Assembly: GCA_963668365.1 (NCBI GenBank) | Contig: OY764266.1 | Span: forward strand, 1,426,001 to 1,490,000 | DNA length: 64,000 nucleotides | Source: VXNE01 sp963668365 | Lineage (GTDB): Bacteria; Pseudomonadota; Gammaproteobacteria; Pseudomonadales; Azotimanducaceae | Reading direction: 5' to 3' | Part shown: positions 51,582 to 60,814 of the stretch, piece by piece | How positions within the stretch are numbered: position 1 is the first letter of the stretch | How the letters are laid out: each line of letters begins with the position of its first letter | Program-made: the position numbers and the translations under genes | The notes under the pieces: model-generated | Seen by the model: only the letters and a program-made list of their open reading frames with translations | Told to the model about the DNA's origin: nothing | The model's database searches: none

Positions 51582-53123
51582 ATGAGAAGCAAGCAATGGT
51601 TGCGCCTGTGCGGCTTCGCCCTGGCGTGGTTGGCGGGAATGGCGGTCGCCGAGCCCGCCCCGCAACAGCCGAACATCCTTTGGATCTACGTCGAGGATCA
51701 GAGTTCCTGGTACGGAACCTACGGCGAAACGCGAGTAGAGACGCCGAACATCGACGCGCTCGCGCGCGAGGGCGTCGTGTTCGAGCGGGCGTACGCGGCG
51801 AATCCCGTTTGCAGTCCCAGCCGGTCGGCGCAGATCACGGGCATGTATCCGATTCGCATCGGCGCGCACGACCAGCGATCGGGTCGCGTCCCATACGCGC
51901 AGATTCATCTGCCGGAGAACGTCGAGACAGTCCCGGAACTGTTTCGGCAAGCTGGCTACGCGACCTACAACAACGGCAAGGACGACTACAACTTCAGCTA
52001 CGACCGGTTGGATTTGTACTCCATCGGGAACGACACGTCGCAGACAAAGATGCCGCGAGAAGGACAGGAGCCAGGCGCTGACACGGGCGGGAAATCGAGC
52101 ACATCGGCCGATAAGAGCGTTGTCCCATCGTACACGGCTGAAATGAAGGGCCTGAGGGGCGGCGGCGACTGGCGTGACGTCGCGGACGGCACGCCGTTTT
52201 TTGGCCAGCAAGGCACGCAAGGCGGCAAGGCCATCGCCGCCATGGAAGCGGGGTTGCCGAAGTTGGGTGTCAAGCCTGTCGATCCGGCGTCGGTCGTGGT
52301 CCCGCCGCAATACCCCGACATTCCCGATATCCGGAACAGGATCGCGGACCACTTGGGCACCGTCGTCATGACCGACCAGGCTGTGGGAGAACTGCTCGCG
52401 AGGCTCAAGGCCGACGGACTGTGGGAAAACACGGTTGTCTTCCTGTTCAGCGACCACGGTTCGAACCTGCCGCGCAGCAAGGAGTACTGCTACGTGGAAG
52501 GCTTGCACGTGCCGCTCATCATCGCGGCGCCGGGATTGAAGGACATCGTAAAGCCCGGCACGCGCCGGTCCGATGCCGTGAGCCTGATGGACGTGGCGGC
52601 GACCTCGCTCGCCCTCGCGGGGCTGGAGATTCCGGAATCCATGGATGCGAAGAACCTTTTCGCCCCGGACTACCGGCGCCCGTATGTGTTTTCTTCGCAG
52701 GACCGCATGTCGAACATGATCGACCGCGTACGCTCGGTGATGGGCGATCGCTTCCACTACATCCGCAACTTCATGACCGACCGGCCGCTGTACCAGATGG
52801 GCTATCGGGAGAGGGCTGGCTGGTTTGGCCAGATTCGGGCCATGTACGAACGCGGTGAACTGACGCCCGCACAGGCGGCGCTCTATGGACCGCGGCCGGC
52901 GGAAGAGCTTTATGACCTGCAAAACGATCCTGACGAAGTGGTCAACCTGGCCGGCGATGCGGCCTACGCGGAACACCTGGATGCTATGCGCGCCGCGCTC
53001 GATGATTGGATCGCGGACACGGATGACAAGGGGCAGTATCCGAGGTCCGACGCGGCGATACGGGAAGTCGTCGAACGTTTCCCCGCGGAATGGCTCACGG
53101 GCCCGGAGTTCGCCTCGCCGTAG
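51582..53123 (+). CDS. sulfatase
   Basis: A 513-residue periplasmic sulfatase. A signal peptide (1-23) is followed by PNILWIYVEDQ (first metal aspartate), the formylglycine motif C77-S-P-S-R81 (VCSPSRSAQITGMYP) and a late VFLFSDHGSN segment with second-metal ligands. It hydrolyses a sulfate ester (polysaccharide or steroid). The Cys will need formylglycine-generating enzyme, not in the window. The gene is in the same direction as the TRAP genes downstream and may serve the same organic sulfate substrate. Confidence 0.92.
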   Translation: MRSKQWLRLCGFALAWLAGMAVAEPAPQQPNILWIYVEDQSSWYGTYGETRVETPNIDALAREGVVFERAYAANPVCSPSRSAQITGMYPIRIGAHDQRSGRVPYAQIHLPENVETVPELFRQAGYATYNNGKDDYNFSYDRLDLYSIGNDTSQTKMPREGQEPGADTGGKSSTSADKSVVPSYTAEMKGLRGGGDWRDVADGTPFFGQQGTQGGKAIAAMEAGLPKLGVKPVDPASVVVPPQYPDIPDIRNRIADHLGTVVMTDQAVGELLARLKADGLWENTVVFLFSDHGSNLPRSKEYCYVEGLHVPLIIAAPGLKDIVKPGTRRSDAVSLMDVAATSLALAGLEIPESMDAKNLFAPDYRRPYVFSSQDRMSNMIDRVRSVMGDRFHYIRNFMTDRPLYQMGYRERAGWFGQIRAMYERGELTPAQAALYGPRPAEELYDLQNDPDEVVNLAGDAAYAEHLDAMRAALDDWIADTDDKGQYPRSDAAIREVVERFPAEWLTGPEFASP

Positions 53124-53140
53124 CGAGAGTCCATCCAGTC

Positions 53141-53181
53141 TTGACACGTTCGAGGCGCGTCACCACACTCGTTTGACACGT
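53141..53181 (+). promoter_or_regulatory. repeated TTGACACGT sites before the TRAP operon
   Basis: TTGACACGT occurs at 53141-53149 and again at 53173-53181, 32 bp apart. The second is part of TTGACACGTCAA, an inverted repeat of TTGAC with a 2-bp centre. It lies 15 bp before the dctP-like start, so it could be an operator. The first could also serve as a -35. Confidence 0.4.
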
Positions 53182-53195
53182 CAACGGGAAACCCC

Positions 53196-54239
53196 ATGAG
53201 ACCTTTCGGCGCGGGCGTCGTGCGCCTCTTTTTCTTGACCGTGCTTGTCGCATCTGGGCTGGGCACAGCCTCGGGCGCGACGGTCGATGGCCCGCGACTG
53301 ACGTGGGACGTCTCGCTGTGGGGCAAGCCGCGCGCCGGCACCGCGGTCGCGGACGCGTTGGCCGCGGTCGTCGAGAAAAGGACCGGCGGCGCCTGGCGGA
53401 TGACGCTGCACTACGGCGAAGCGCTGTCCAAATCTCGGGAGAACCTCGACGGCATCGCCATCGAAGCGTTCCAGGCGGCGATGTTCTGCAACTTCTATCA
53501 TCCGCGGAAGAACCCGGCGCTGATGGTGTTGACCATGCCGTTCCTGCCGATGGCGGACTGGGACGCCAACCGCCGCATTCGCGAAGCCGTGTATGCCCAC
53601 CCGGCGGTCGCCAGGGAAATGGCGCGGTGGAACGCCATGATCTACACCTCCACCTTCCTGCCGCAGTACGAACTCCTCGGCCGAGGTGAACCGCCCGCCG
53701 GTCTCGATGGCTGGAAGGGCTTGACCGTGCGCGCCGGAGGCGGTCTGGGCCAGGCCATGAAGCTGCTCGGCGCAACGCCTGCCAGTTCCACGGCCACGGA
53801 GGTCTATACGGGCGTGCAGCAGGGCACCATGGACGCCGCGTCGTTCCCGTTCACCTATGGCCATGTCTCCTACCGTATCCACGAGGTGTCCGAGTGGTTC
53901 ACGGGAAACCTCTCCCCTGGAACGGCCGACTGTCCGCTCGTGTTCGGCATCAGCGCCTACGAGGCGCTCCCGCCACAGTACAAGCAACTGTTGGCGGACG
54001 TGAAGGAGGAGGTTATCGCCGCACAGATCCAGGCGTACGTCGATGTTGATGCCGAAAACCTGCCGATGCTGAAGGAAACGCTTCGGGAGATCCGCTATAC
54101 CGAGGCGCAACTGGCCCAGTTCCGTGCGCGGGCGGGGCGACCGGTGATCGACGCCTGGATCTCCGAGAACGCGAGTCGATTCGACTCTTCGGGATTGGTG
54201 GAAGCCGTATTCGAAGCGGTGGGGCAGACCTACCCGTAA
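53196..54239 (+). CDS. TRAP transporter substrate-binding protein (DctP type)
   Basis: A 347-residue secreted protein. Residues 1-27 are a signal peptide. The mature protein contains GTAVADALAAVVEKRTGG, the typical AMDAASFPFTYGHVSY-like region (TVTGEVYTGVQQGTMDAA) and a C-terminal helical segment. It binds an organic acid in the periplasm for the DctQM membrane pair downstream. The start is ATG 53196; GGAAA lies upstream. Confidence 0.88.
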   Translation: MRPFGAGVVRLFFLTVLVASGLGTASGATVDGPRLTWDVSLWGKPRAGTAVADALAAVVEKRTGGAWRMTLHYGEALSKSRENLDGIAIEAFQAAMFCNFYHPRKNPALMVLTMPFLPMADWDANRRIREAVYAHPAVAREMARWNAMIYTSTFLPQYELLGRGEPPAGLDGWKGLTVRAGGGLGQAMKLLGATPASSTATEVYTGVQQGTMDAASFPFTYGHVSYRIHEVSEWFTGNLSPGTADCPLVFGISAYEALPPQYKQLLADVKEEVIAAQIQAYVDVDAENLPMLKETLREIRYTEAQLAQFRARAGRPVIDAWISENASRFDSSGLVEAVFEAVGQTYP

Positions 54240-54301
54240 GGCCGAGCCCCGATTGAATAAGTCCCAACGACTTTCCATGGACGACGAGCGGGACCGGGCC
54301 G

Positions 54302-54443
54302 GAGCCCTCAGCCGCGGAGCGCGAGGGGGCACCCCTCGCAAGAAGAGAGCCCTCAGCCGCGGAGCGCGAGGGTGTCCCTCGCAGAGAAAGGCAGCGAGAG
54401 GGGATGCCCCTCGCAGGAAATACACCGGCGCCGAAGGCGCCGG
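54302..54443 (+). repeat. tandem 45-bp repeat with hairpins, followed by an 8-bp-stem hairpin
   Basis: Two near-identical units start at 54302 and 54347 (the first 26 bases of each are the same), and a truncated third begins near 54391. Each unit contains a hairpin of the type GCGAGGG...CCCTCGC. A separate perfect hairpin CCGGCGCC-GAA-GGCGCCGG (54425-54443) ends 12 bp before the dctQ-like start. The hairpins may damp or terminate transcription between the binding-protein and membrane genes. Confidence 0.85.
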
Positions 54444-54455
54444 CTGTGGGGCACC

Positions 54456-55064
54456 GTGAACGACACCTTCGGTCGCCGCCTGCAATGGACTGACCGCCAC
54501 CTCGGCCTGGTCGAGAACGGCCTCAACCTCTGCGCGGGCATACTGATCTTCGCGCTGATGTTGCTCGGCGTCGCCCAGATACTCCTGCGCACGGTGTTCG
54601 ACGCGCCGATCTTCGGCTACATCGATGTCGTGGAAGTGTCGATGGTGGGCTTCGCCGTCCTGTCCATCGCCTACGTGCAGCGCGTCGGGGCGCATGTGCG
54701 CATGGAAATCCTGGTTGCCCGTCTCAGGGGCCGCTGGCTTTGGTTGACCGAGATGCTGGGAACGGCGCTGGCCGCGTTCATCGTCGGCGTGCTCATTCCC
54801 TATTCATGGCGGCACTTCGAGCGCGCGTTCGACTTCGGCGACAGCACGATCGACATCGAACTCGTGACCTGGCCGGCGAAACTCATTGTCCCCGTGGCCC
54901 TGTCCGTCCTGCTGATCCGGTTGCTGGTCCAGTTGGCGGGTTACTGGCGCTTGGTGCTGCATCCATGGATGGAACCTGTCGCGGTGCCGACCATCCAGGA
55001 CGCGGCCGCCCAGGCGGAAGCCGAGATTCGACTTTCGGACAGCGACAGCGAGGCGTTGCGATGA
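54456..55064 (+). CDS. TRAP transporter small membrane subunit (DctQ type)
   Basis: A 202-residue protein with four hydrophobic segments: about 20-42, 52-72, 95-118 and 138-158. The pattern LCAGILIFALMLLGVAQILL then VVEVSMVGFAVLSIAYVQR is typical of DctQ. It starts at GTG 54456 (MNDTFGRRLQW) and overlaps the DctM-like gene by ATGA. It forms the small subunit of the sodium-driven organic-acid importer. Confidence 0.85.
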   Translation: MNDTFGRRLQWTDRHLGLVENGLNLCAGILIFALMLLGVAQILLRTVFDAPIFGYIDVVEVSMVGFAVLSIAYVQRVGAHVRMEILVARLRGRWLWLTEMLGTALAAFIVGVLIPYSWRHFERAFDFGDSTIDIELVTWPAKLIVPVALSVLLIRLLVQLAGYWRLVLHPWMEPVAVPTIQDAAAQAEAEIRLSDSDSEALR

Positions 55065-56419
55065 GCGGGATCAGCGAACTATGGGCGGGCATAGCGGGCG
55101 TCATCCTGCTTGTCACCTTGGTCGCCCTTGGGGTTCGCGTCTACATCGCCGCCGCGCTGACCGGTTTTCTTGGGCTGCTGGCGCTGAAGGGATGGAACGT
55201 GGCGGCGGCCGTGGCGGGCACCATTCCGCATTCCAAGACCGTAACCTATCCGCTGTCCGTTCTGCCGCTCTTCATCCTCATCGGCTTCTTGGCTTTCCAC
55301 GCCGGCCTGACGACGCGATTGTTCGAGGCGGCACGCCGTTGGGTGGGGTGGGTGCCCGGGGGACTGGCGGTGTCCACGGTGTTCGCCAGCGCCGGCTTCG
55401 CTGCGGTATCCGGTGCGTCGACGGCGACGGCCGCGGTGTTTTCCCGGGTCGCCATTCCGGACATGCTCCAGAACCGCTACAGCAAACGCCTGACGGCGGG
55501 CGTCATCGCGGCGGGCGGCACGCTGGCATCGCTGATACCGCCGTCCGCGATCCTCGTGATCTACGCCATCATCGTCGAGGAGTCGGTGGGCAAGCTGTTG
55601 CTTGCGGGGTTGCTTCCCGGTGTCGTCTCGGTCCTGATCTATGCCGGCCTGATCGTCGGCATGTGCGCATTCCGCCCCGACCTCGGGCGCTCGATCGGCG
55701 GCTTCACGTGGCGGCAGCGCTTCGCCAGTCTGCCCGGCGCGCTGCCCATATTCCTGGTCGTCGGCATCATCTTCGGGGCGCTCTACTCCGGCGCCGCGAC
55801 GCCCACCGAAGCCGGCGCCCTCGGCGCCGCCGTGGTGTTCTGCCTCTACGCCATCCGCGCGTACAGGGAGCGTTCCGTCAAGCAGATGGGCAGCCGCCTT
55901 CGGGAAGCCCTGATGGAGACCGCCAAGCTCACGGTAATGATATTCACGCTGATCTGGGGCGTATTCCTGTTCGTGCGCTTCCTCGGTTTCGCCGGACTGC
56001 CGGGAGCTTTCGCGGACTGGGTGGTCACCCTCGACATGCCCCCGCTTCTGATTGTCGTCTGCATCCTGCTGGCCTACGCCGTGCTCGGCATGTTCATGGA
56101 CGCCATCGGCATGCTGGTGCTGACGCTGCCGGTGGTATATCCGGCCGTGATCGCGCTCGGCTACGACCCCATCTGGTTCGGCATCGTGGTCGTCAAGATG
56201 GCGGAAATATGCCTCATCACGCCGCCCATCGGACTCAACTGTTTCGTTGTCGCGGGTGTCGCGCGGGGTTTGCGCGACGACAGCGGCACCTCGCTCGCGA
56301 TACCGCTGCAGGATGTGTTTCGCGGCATCGGCCCGTTCTTTGTTGCCGACGTGCTGACCGTCGCCGTGTTGCTGGCGGTGCCCGAAATCGTCCTGTGGCT
56401 ACCGAGAATGATGGGGTGA
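55061..56419 (+). CDS. TRAP transporter large membrane subunit (DctM type)
   Basis: A 452-residue membrane protein with about 11-12 hydrophobic segments, of the DctM family: LPLFILIGFLAFHAGLTTRL, GFAAVSGASTATAAVFSRVA, GTLASLIPPSAILVIYAII and MAEICLITPPIGLNCFVV. It completes the TRAP importer with the upstream genes. The 3' 116 bp of this gene occur again at 60702, downstream of the restriction island. Confidence 0.9.
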   Translation: MSGISELWAGIAGVILLVTLVALGVRVYIAAALTGFLGLLALKGWNVAAAVAGTIPHSKTVTYPLSVLPLFILIGFLAFHAGLTTRLFEAARRWVGWVPGGLAVSTVFASAGFAAVSGASTATAAVFSRVAIPDMLQNRYSKRLTAGVIAAGGTLASLIPPSAILVIYAIIVEESVGKLLLAGLLPGVVSVLIYAGLIVGMCAFRPDLGRSIGGFTWRQRFASLPGALPIFLVVGIIFGALYSGAATPTEAGALGAAVVFCLYAIRAYRERSVKQMGSRLREALMETAKLTVMIFTLIWGVFLFVRFLGFAGLPGAFADWVVTLDMPPLLIVVCILLAYAVLGMFMDAIGMLVLTLPVVYPAVIALGYDPIWFGIVVVKMAEICLITPPIGLNCFVVAGVARGLRDDSGTSLAIPLQDVFRGIGPFFVADVLTVAVLLAVPEIVLWLPRMMG

Positions 56420-56422
56420 GCG
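56307..56422 (+). repeat. direct repeat copy 1 (dctM 3' end) at the left edge of the restriction island
   Basis: These 116 bp align with 60702-60817 without gaps; about 101 positions match by my count (87 %). The copy ends just after the dctM stop. The two copies bracket the restriction-modification genes. Confidence 0.9.
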
Positions 56423-56472
56423 AACGCGGACCCCATGATGAGTTTGTTCCGGTGGCATGAAGCATGTCTAAT

Positions 56473-57399
56473 TCACGAAACAAGCGATTCTGACTCTGCG
56501 GCGGCGTGGGTCCAGGCCCGCACCTTTTCCAATACTTCTGTGCTGACATTATCTGCGAAATCGACGATACGGCACCTATCAAATAGTATACCGGCGTCCC
56601 GCGCCATGGTAGACCAATGACTTCGAGACAGTGCCTCTGCCACAAAAAACATACGTACTGGAGGTACAACTGGAGAAGATCGCAGCCATTTTTCGCAGAA
56701 CGTGCGAGGTTGAAGTTGCGTCAATGTATCGTGATAACTTGTACCCGTTTTGCATTGACCGAAAGCAATGAGCTTTCCGGGCTTACCATCCGCGAAATGT
56801 TTCCAAGCCACTACATCCAGTTTTCCGTCCTTGGCGGTCGGTGGGTCCAAATCACGGTTCTCGAAGCCACCACCTTCTTCCAATTGTCCGCATAGAGTGT
56901 CAATTTTTGCAGCGAAATTCTTGTCCTTCGAAGACGTTCCGAAGACTAAGCAGTCGGCGCGCGCACCGAGGTATCCCCGAGCTACTTCTGCGGCGAGTTG
57001 TTCCAAAAGATGGGTGCCATCAATTTGCGCGTGAGTACGGTTGTCCTTCATGTTGAGCCGAGTCGCCAACAGTAGGTATTTGTAGATCAATTGCTGGTGC
57101 TGCAAGCCCCTGGTGCTAACACGAAGTGTATGTCCATATCCTACGACTTCAAATGGGTAGCCATTTCTGCATGCATCGAGTCTTTGCTCGGCCTCGAGGT
57201 ACGCTTCGTCGATGACTCTGTCGTATTCGTCTTCTTCGGGTACCCCGTCAGCATAGTCGTTTTCGTCAAGTCTACCAATGAGCTTGGCCAATTCCGTCTT
57301 GGCCATACTACGGTTCCGCCAAGCAGCCATCTCAGCGAAATCCATGAGTTCGTTTGCATTTGAATTAACGGTTGGTGCTTCGGGCCATTTGAACATCAA
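56473..57399 (-). CDS. PD-(D/E)XK-like protein of the restriction island, unknown function
   Basis: A 308-residue protein. The middle-to-C-terminal part has GKLDVVAWKHF (D195) followed 20 residues later by IAFGQCKTG (Q215-x-K217), a nuclease-like core of D...(E/Q)-x-K form. Upstream residues 20-130 are helical and acidic. It is the last gene of the four-gene operon and overlaps the ParB-like gene by 4 nt (ATGA). I do not recognise the family; a nuclease or a DNA-binding companion is most likely. Confidence 0.6.
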   Translation of the reverse strand: MMFKWPEAPTVNSNANELMDFAEMAAWRNRSMAKTELAKLIGRLDENDYADGVPEEDEYDRVIDEAYLEAEQRLDACRNGYPFEVVGYGHTLRVSTRGLQHQQLIYKYLLLATRLNMKDNRTHAQIDGTHLLEQLAAEVARGYLGARADCLVFGTSSKDKNFAAKIDTLCGQLEEGGGFENRDLDPPTAKDGKLDVVAWKHFADGKPGKLIAFGQCKTGTSYHDTLTQLQPRTFCEKWLRSSPVVPPVRMFFVAEALSRSHWSTMARDAGILFDRCRIVDFADNVSTEVLEKVRAWTHAAAESESLVS

Positions 57400-58499
57400 C
57401 CGCCCTCCGTGGCACTTGCTGTCTTTCCACGGTTTCGTTTTCGTGCCATTTCCGAGTGAAGGTCACTTGCCAGAACCACGACGTCGTTGGCAACCGCAAG
57501 AAGTTCGTTAGATCCGTCATATCCTGTGGATAGCATGCCGCGGGCTTTCTGCAAATGGGTCTTGGCGTCAAGCAAAGAGCGTTCGAAAACAGTCGACGAT
57601 GGACGGCTTGACTCGTAAGCGGTTGCTAGACCATGGCGACCTCGAAGAACAGCGATGGCTTCTCTATGTTCCAAAACGGAATTGAGCTGCCGAAGATGAG
57701 GATTCTGTGTCTCGATAACGGGAGGAATTCTCTCCTTTTTGCTTCCATACAACCAGAGGCAAAGCTCGCGTAGTTCATCCTTCTTTTCGGTTGGGACCGG
57801 CTCCAACTGCTCTTCTGTCTCCGGCCGCAGGCCAATAAAGTCACTGATTCCAGGATAGCTGAGGCCGGTGTAAAGGTGCGAAAACGAAAAGTGGCTTCGC
57901 CATCGATCATCTCGACTAAAAATGCCTAGGCCTTCCGCCTGTTCTATCACCATTAGTCCGCGAAATAGCCTTTGGACGGTTCTGTGCGTATCTCCGATTT
58001 GGCCTGCGATTTCCTCGAGCTTTATCCCAAATACTCGATGCACATCGGAGATGTAACGTGCTTTAGCGTAGCTAGTCCACTTAGCAGGACCGTTAACGTG
58101 CTTGAAGCCAAGATAGCGCCAAGCGGACTCCCGTGTATCCATCAGCACGGGAAGCGTGTCTAGAGCGTCTCTGGAACTCCTCGAAATCTTTGGTACATCC
58201 GCATCGATTTCTTTAGCAAGTTGAGGATCAAGCAGAACTTTGACTGCAGCGAGACGGCGATTTCCCTCAATGACCACATTTTGGCCATCCTCGTGAGCAA
58301 CTATTATTGGCTCATGCTGAAAGAAACCACTGGCCGCTATGGACATTACTAGCTCTTTAACGTCCATGGTTTCCCACAAGACGCGAACGACTTCAGCTTC
58401 TGACGTGGTAGGTGTCAGGTTGAACTCTGTTAGTCGAGGGTTCTTGAAGTCAAACGCGAGATCGGAGGTCTTCAGTGACGTGCCGACATTGGTATCCAT
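57396..58499 (-). CDS. ParB/Srx-like domain protein of the restriction island
   Basis: A 367-residue protein with an N-terminal ParB-N-like domain (about 10-150): KNPRLTEFN, ELVMSIAASGFFQHEPIIV and the signature VVIEGNRRLAAVKVLLD (IEGNRR 77-82). A DNA-binding-like helical part follows (GQIGDTHRTVQRLFRGL). ParB-N domains occur in DndB-like and other defence proteins as well as in chromosome partition. It starts 29 nt after the NotI-like gene and is translationally coupled to the next gene. Confidence 0.75.
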   Translation of the reverse strand: MDTNVGTSLKTSDLAFDFKNPRLTEFNLTPTTSEAEVVRVLWETMDVKELVMSIAASGFFQHEPIIVAHEDGQNVVIEGNRRLAAVKVLLDPQLAKEIDADVPKISRSSRDALDTLPVLMDTRESAWRYLGFKHVNGPAKWTSYAKARYISDVHRVFGIKLEEIAGQIGDTHRTVQRLFRGLMVIEQAEGLGIFSRDDRWRSHFSFSHLYTGLSYPGISDFIGLRPETEEQLEPVPTEKKDELRELCLWLYGSKKERIPPVIETQNPHLRQLNSVLEHREAIAVLRGRHGLATAYESSRPSSTVFERSLLDAKTHLQKARGMLSTGYDGSNELLAVANDVVVLASDLHSEMARKRNRGKTASATEGG

Positions 58500-58528
58500 C
58501 CAATAAATCCCTCTAGAGCGGGCTGTTT

Positions 58529-59455
58529 CTAACTTTGTTGGTGGGGAGCATTAGCAGATCCTTTGTGCGCCCAGACAGGTCGCAGCTTCCCGGTGAGCGA
58601 ATCCAAGAATTGGTCTCGTCGTACTGTTTCAGCGGCAAGAAGTTTGTCGCTTGAATCCTCCAACGTAAGCACTTCCCAATGGGCGCGCCTTAGTTGCAGA
58701 TTTCCCGCATCGTCGCGCGACAAGTCGACCACCATCCAGACAATGTCGCCATCACCAAGGTCGTGGCTAGGGTTTGGACTTGGCCCGCCTATGGATTCGA
58801 AAAATTGCCGATCCACGACGACGGCCATTTTCGATCCCCAGCGACGGAGAGTTGGAACCTTGATCTGGAGTTGTGGCATCAGGCGCTTTGCGCTTGAGGA
58901 GCGCCAATCCGGTCTGCGAATAGCGTCTGGAAACGGTGGCCTAGCGTTGGTTGAAGATCGAATGCTCTCAAAATCCGAACGCATGCCTCGACCGGAAAAG
59001 TAGACGGCTTGGATTTCCAGCCCGTACCAATCGATGTCGCGACTTGAAGTCCTGGCTACAACGAGATCGATCTTTCCGGCTGGCTTGTCGGTGCGAGTGC
59101 CGCGCATGAAAGCGACCTCTCGGGCAAGCAGGGTCTCATCGGGTTGGAACCCAACGATTTCGGCGAGCCATCGAATCGGCAATTCATCTTGGGAAAACCG
59201 TGCGGGACAGACTACCACTGGATTTCCTTCCTCAGCGCCGATCTGACCATCCGCATCCTGGCGATAGCGTTGTATGGTGCAAACGCCGCCGCTCTTGCGG
59301 CATGGCGGTGTTCCTGTTTGGAACGGACATGGGATCTGGCGGCGTTCCTCTCTTTCACTCAATGCAGTGTCTGCCAGAGCTTGTCTGTCGTTTGGCGGCA
59401 GACCCAAGAACGGTTTGCCGTACCACTCACAGATGCCGAAACGTGTGGCTACCAT
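58529..59455 (-). CDS. NotI-family restriction endonuclease
   Basis: A 308-residue protein of the NotI family: start RFGICEWYGKPF, four cysteines (C43, C52, C59, C83 from ATG 59455; PCPFQTGTPPCRKSGGVC) that fit the iron site of this family, and a nuclease core GKIDLVVAR (D130) with EIQAVYFSG (E147-x-Q149). It is a type II restriction enzyme. NotI itself cuts GCGGCCGC, but the partner methylase here is of adenine type, so the recognition site is unknown. A longer start at TTG 59494 would overlap the methylase gene by 26 nt. Confidence 0.85.
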   Translation of the reverse strand: MVATRFGICEWYGKPFLGLPPNDRQALADTALSEREERRQIPCPFQTGTPPCRKSGGVCTIQRYRQDADGQIGAEEGNPVVVCPARFSQDELPIRWLAEIVGFQPDETLLAREVAFMRGTRTDKPAGKIDLVVARTSSRDIDWYGLEIQAVYFSGRGMRSDFESIRSSTNARPPFPDAIRRPDWRSSSAKRLMPQLQIKVPTLRRWGSKMAVVVDRQFFESIGGPSPNPSHDLGDGDIVWMVVDLSRDDAGNLQLRRAHWEVLTLEDSSDKLLAAETVRRDQFLDSLTGKLRPVWAHKGSANAPHQQS

Positions 59456-59468
59456 TGCGGAGACCGTT

Positions 59469-60365
59469 CTAAAAGACTGCTCGCCGAGTGACAACCAACT
59501 CGGGCACTCTGGCGTGGTGAGTGTTTTTCATGGTGACTTGGACCACATTGAAACCGTGCTTCTCGATCAAGGCAACGATTGGAGGGGCATAGTCGTATGT
59601 CATGAGAAAATCTGCGTTGCTCTTGGCGAGGATCGTGAATAGTGCTGAGTGGTCTACTTCATTGTGAGCATATAGCCTTTTGCCAGCTCGTTTGCCGCCG
59701 GCAGTGTACGGAGGGTCGATGAACGCGACGGTATTCGCCGCTACGCCATCGAGCAGGGTCTCCAGCAACTGCAAGCCATCTGTCTCGCAGAACCCGATAT
59801 GTTTGGAATACTTGCTGATTGCGTCGAGACGCTTGGCGGTGGTCTCGGGATACCACCGAGAAGCGATGCCCCTCCCATTTTCGCCGGTCCGGTTAAGTGA
59901 TGCTCCTGGCGCCAATATGCCGCCCCGTCGAGTCCTGTTGAGTACGAGAGTTCGAAAGCCGTGTTCGACGATGTCACGAGGCCGAGTCGTAGCGAGGGTG
60001 GTCACAGCGTCCCGAGTTGGGTCGAAGGAGCGAACACGACTCTTGACTAATGGGCCGTAGCGGAGGGCAGCGTGCCAAAAAGCCGCAACATCCCGATCAA
60101 TCTCGGCCATGAGACAACGGTCAACTAGACCTTCCATGACGGCGGTAAGGGAAACGGTTCCACCCCCGGCAAAGGGCTCAATGAGCAATCTCGGCTTGTT
60201 CTTTTGGCTCTGCAGCCAAGCTCGAACGTGAGGGATCAGCCAAGTCTTGCCACCCGGATATCGTAGCGGGCTGCGCTGGGGAACCGACGCAACATTAACC
60301 GCGGGTATTGAAGATGTCCTGATTGGGTCAACTCCAGACACGTCGAAGAGATCGAATGACTGCAC
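59469..60365 (-). CDS. D12-class DNA adenine methyltransferase (Dam-like)
   Basis: A 298-residue methylase: LRYPGGKTWLIP at 35-46, PFAGGGT (64-70, SAM motif), and catalytic DPPY (217-220) in IDPPYTAGG. These are the D12 (alpha) class motifs for N6-adenine. It is the first gene of the operon and would protect DNA from the NotI-like enzyme. It starts at GTG 60365 with AGGA upstream. Region GC is clearly lower than the chromosome flanks. Confidence 0.9.
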   Translation of the reverse strand: MQSFDLFDVSGVDPIRTSSIPAVNVASVPQRSPLRYPGGKTWLIPHVRAWLQSQKNKPRLLIEPFAGGGTVSLTAVMEGLVDRCLMAEIDRDVAAFWHAALRYGPLVKSRVRSFDPTRDAVTTLATTRPRDIVEHGFRTLVLNRTRRGGILAPGASLNRTGENGRGIASRWYPETTAKRLDAISKYSKHIGFCETDGLQLLETLLDGVAANTVAFIDPPYTAGGKRAGKRLYAHNEVDHSALFTILAKSNADFLMTYDYAPPIVALIEKHGFNVVQVTMKNTHHARVPELVVTRRAVF

Positions 60366-60654
60366 CGCATGATCCTGCTATCGCCAGCACGGCCACGCGC
60401 AAGATCATCAGACTCGACTGTGAGAGATCGGGCAGGATCACGAAATTCGACACTTGCCGCATGAACTCCAAGGTCTGTCCCTAATACCGGTACGATAGCG
60501 CATCGTGCACATACGCGGAAAGACGAAGATCGCTTTAGTGTTCGGATCGTTGCTGCTGAGATCCTCGCAGGACCGTACGTGTCAGGTTAGTGATGTGCCG
60601 TGGATGTTTCTGTAGGCCATCGCCGCCGTTGGGCTAGGATTCTGCCCATTCTTG
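60366..60654. other. non-coding right part of the restriction island
   Basis: The stretch between the methylase and the dctM remnant has no convincing frame, and I identify no promoter, integrase or repeat. The promoter for the minus-strand operon must lie here. Confidence 0.5.
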
Positions 60655-60814
60655 GGGGAGCCTTTGCTAATGCTGACACCTCTGCAATTGGGCCAAACCG
60701 GTGCAGGAAGTGTTTCGGGGCATCGGCCCGTTCTTTGTTGCCGACGTGCTGACAGTCGCCGTGTTGCTGGCGTGGCCGGGCATTGTTCTTTGGCTGCCCC
60801 GGATGATGGGGTGA
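60655..60814 (+). pseudogene. degenerate 3' remnant of a dctM gene
   Basis: The last 36 codons read QEVFRGIGPFFVADVLTVAV...WLPRMMG and match the end of the intact dctM except at three residues. Upstream, EPLLMLTPLQLG resembles the E-x-x-L-TPP-x-GLN string of DctM in another frame, so the gene is both internally deleted and frameshifted. The next gene, the flavoprotein, follows it 25 bp later. Confidence 0.65.

Noticed and set aside
53181..54695. A 504-codon minus-strand frame across the DctP-like gene
   Set aside because: The plus-strand protein has a signal peptide and TRAP features; the minus frame is shadow sequence that also runs through the tandem repeats.
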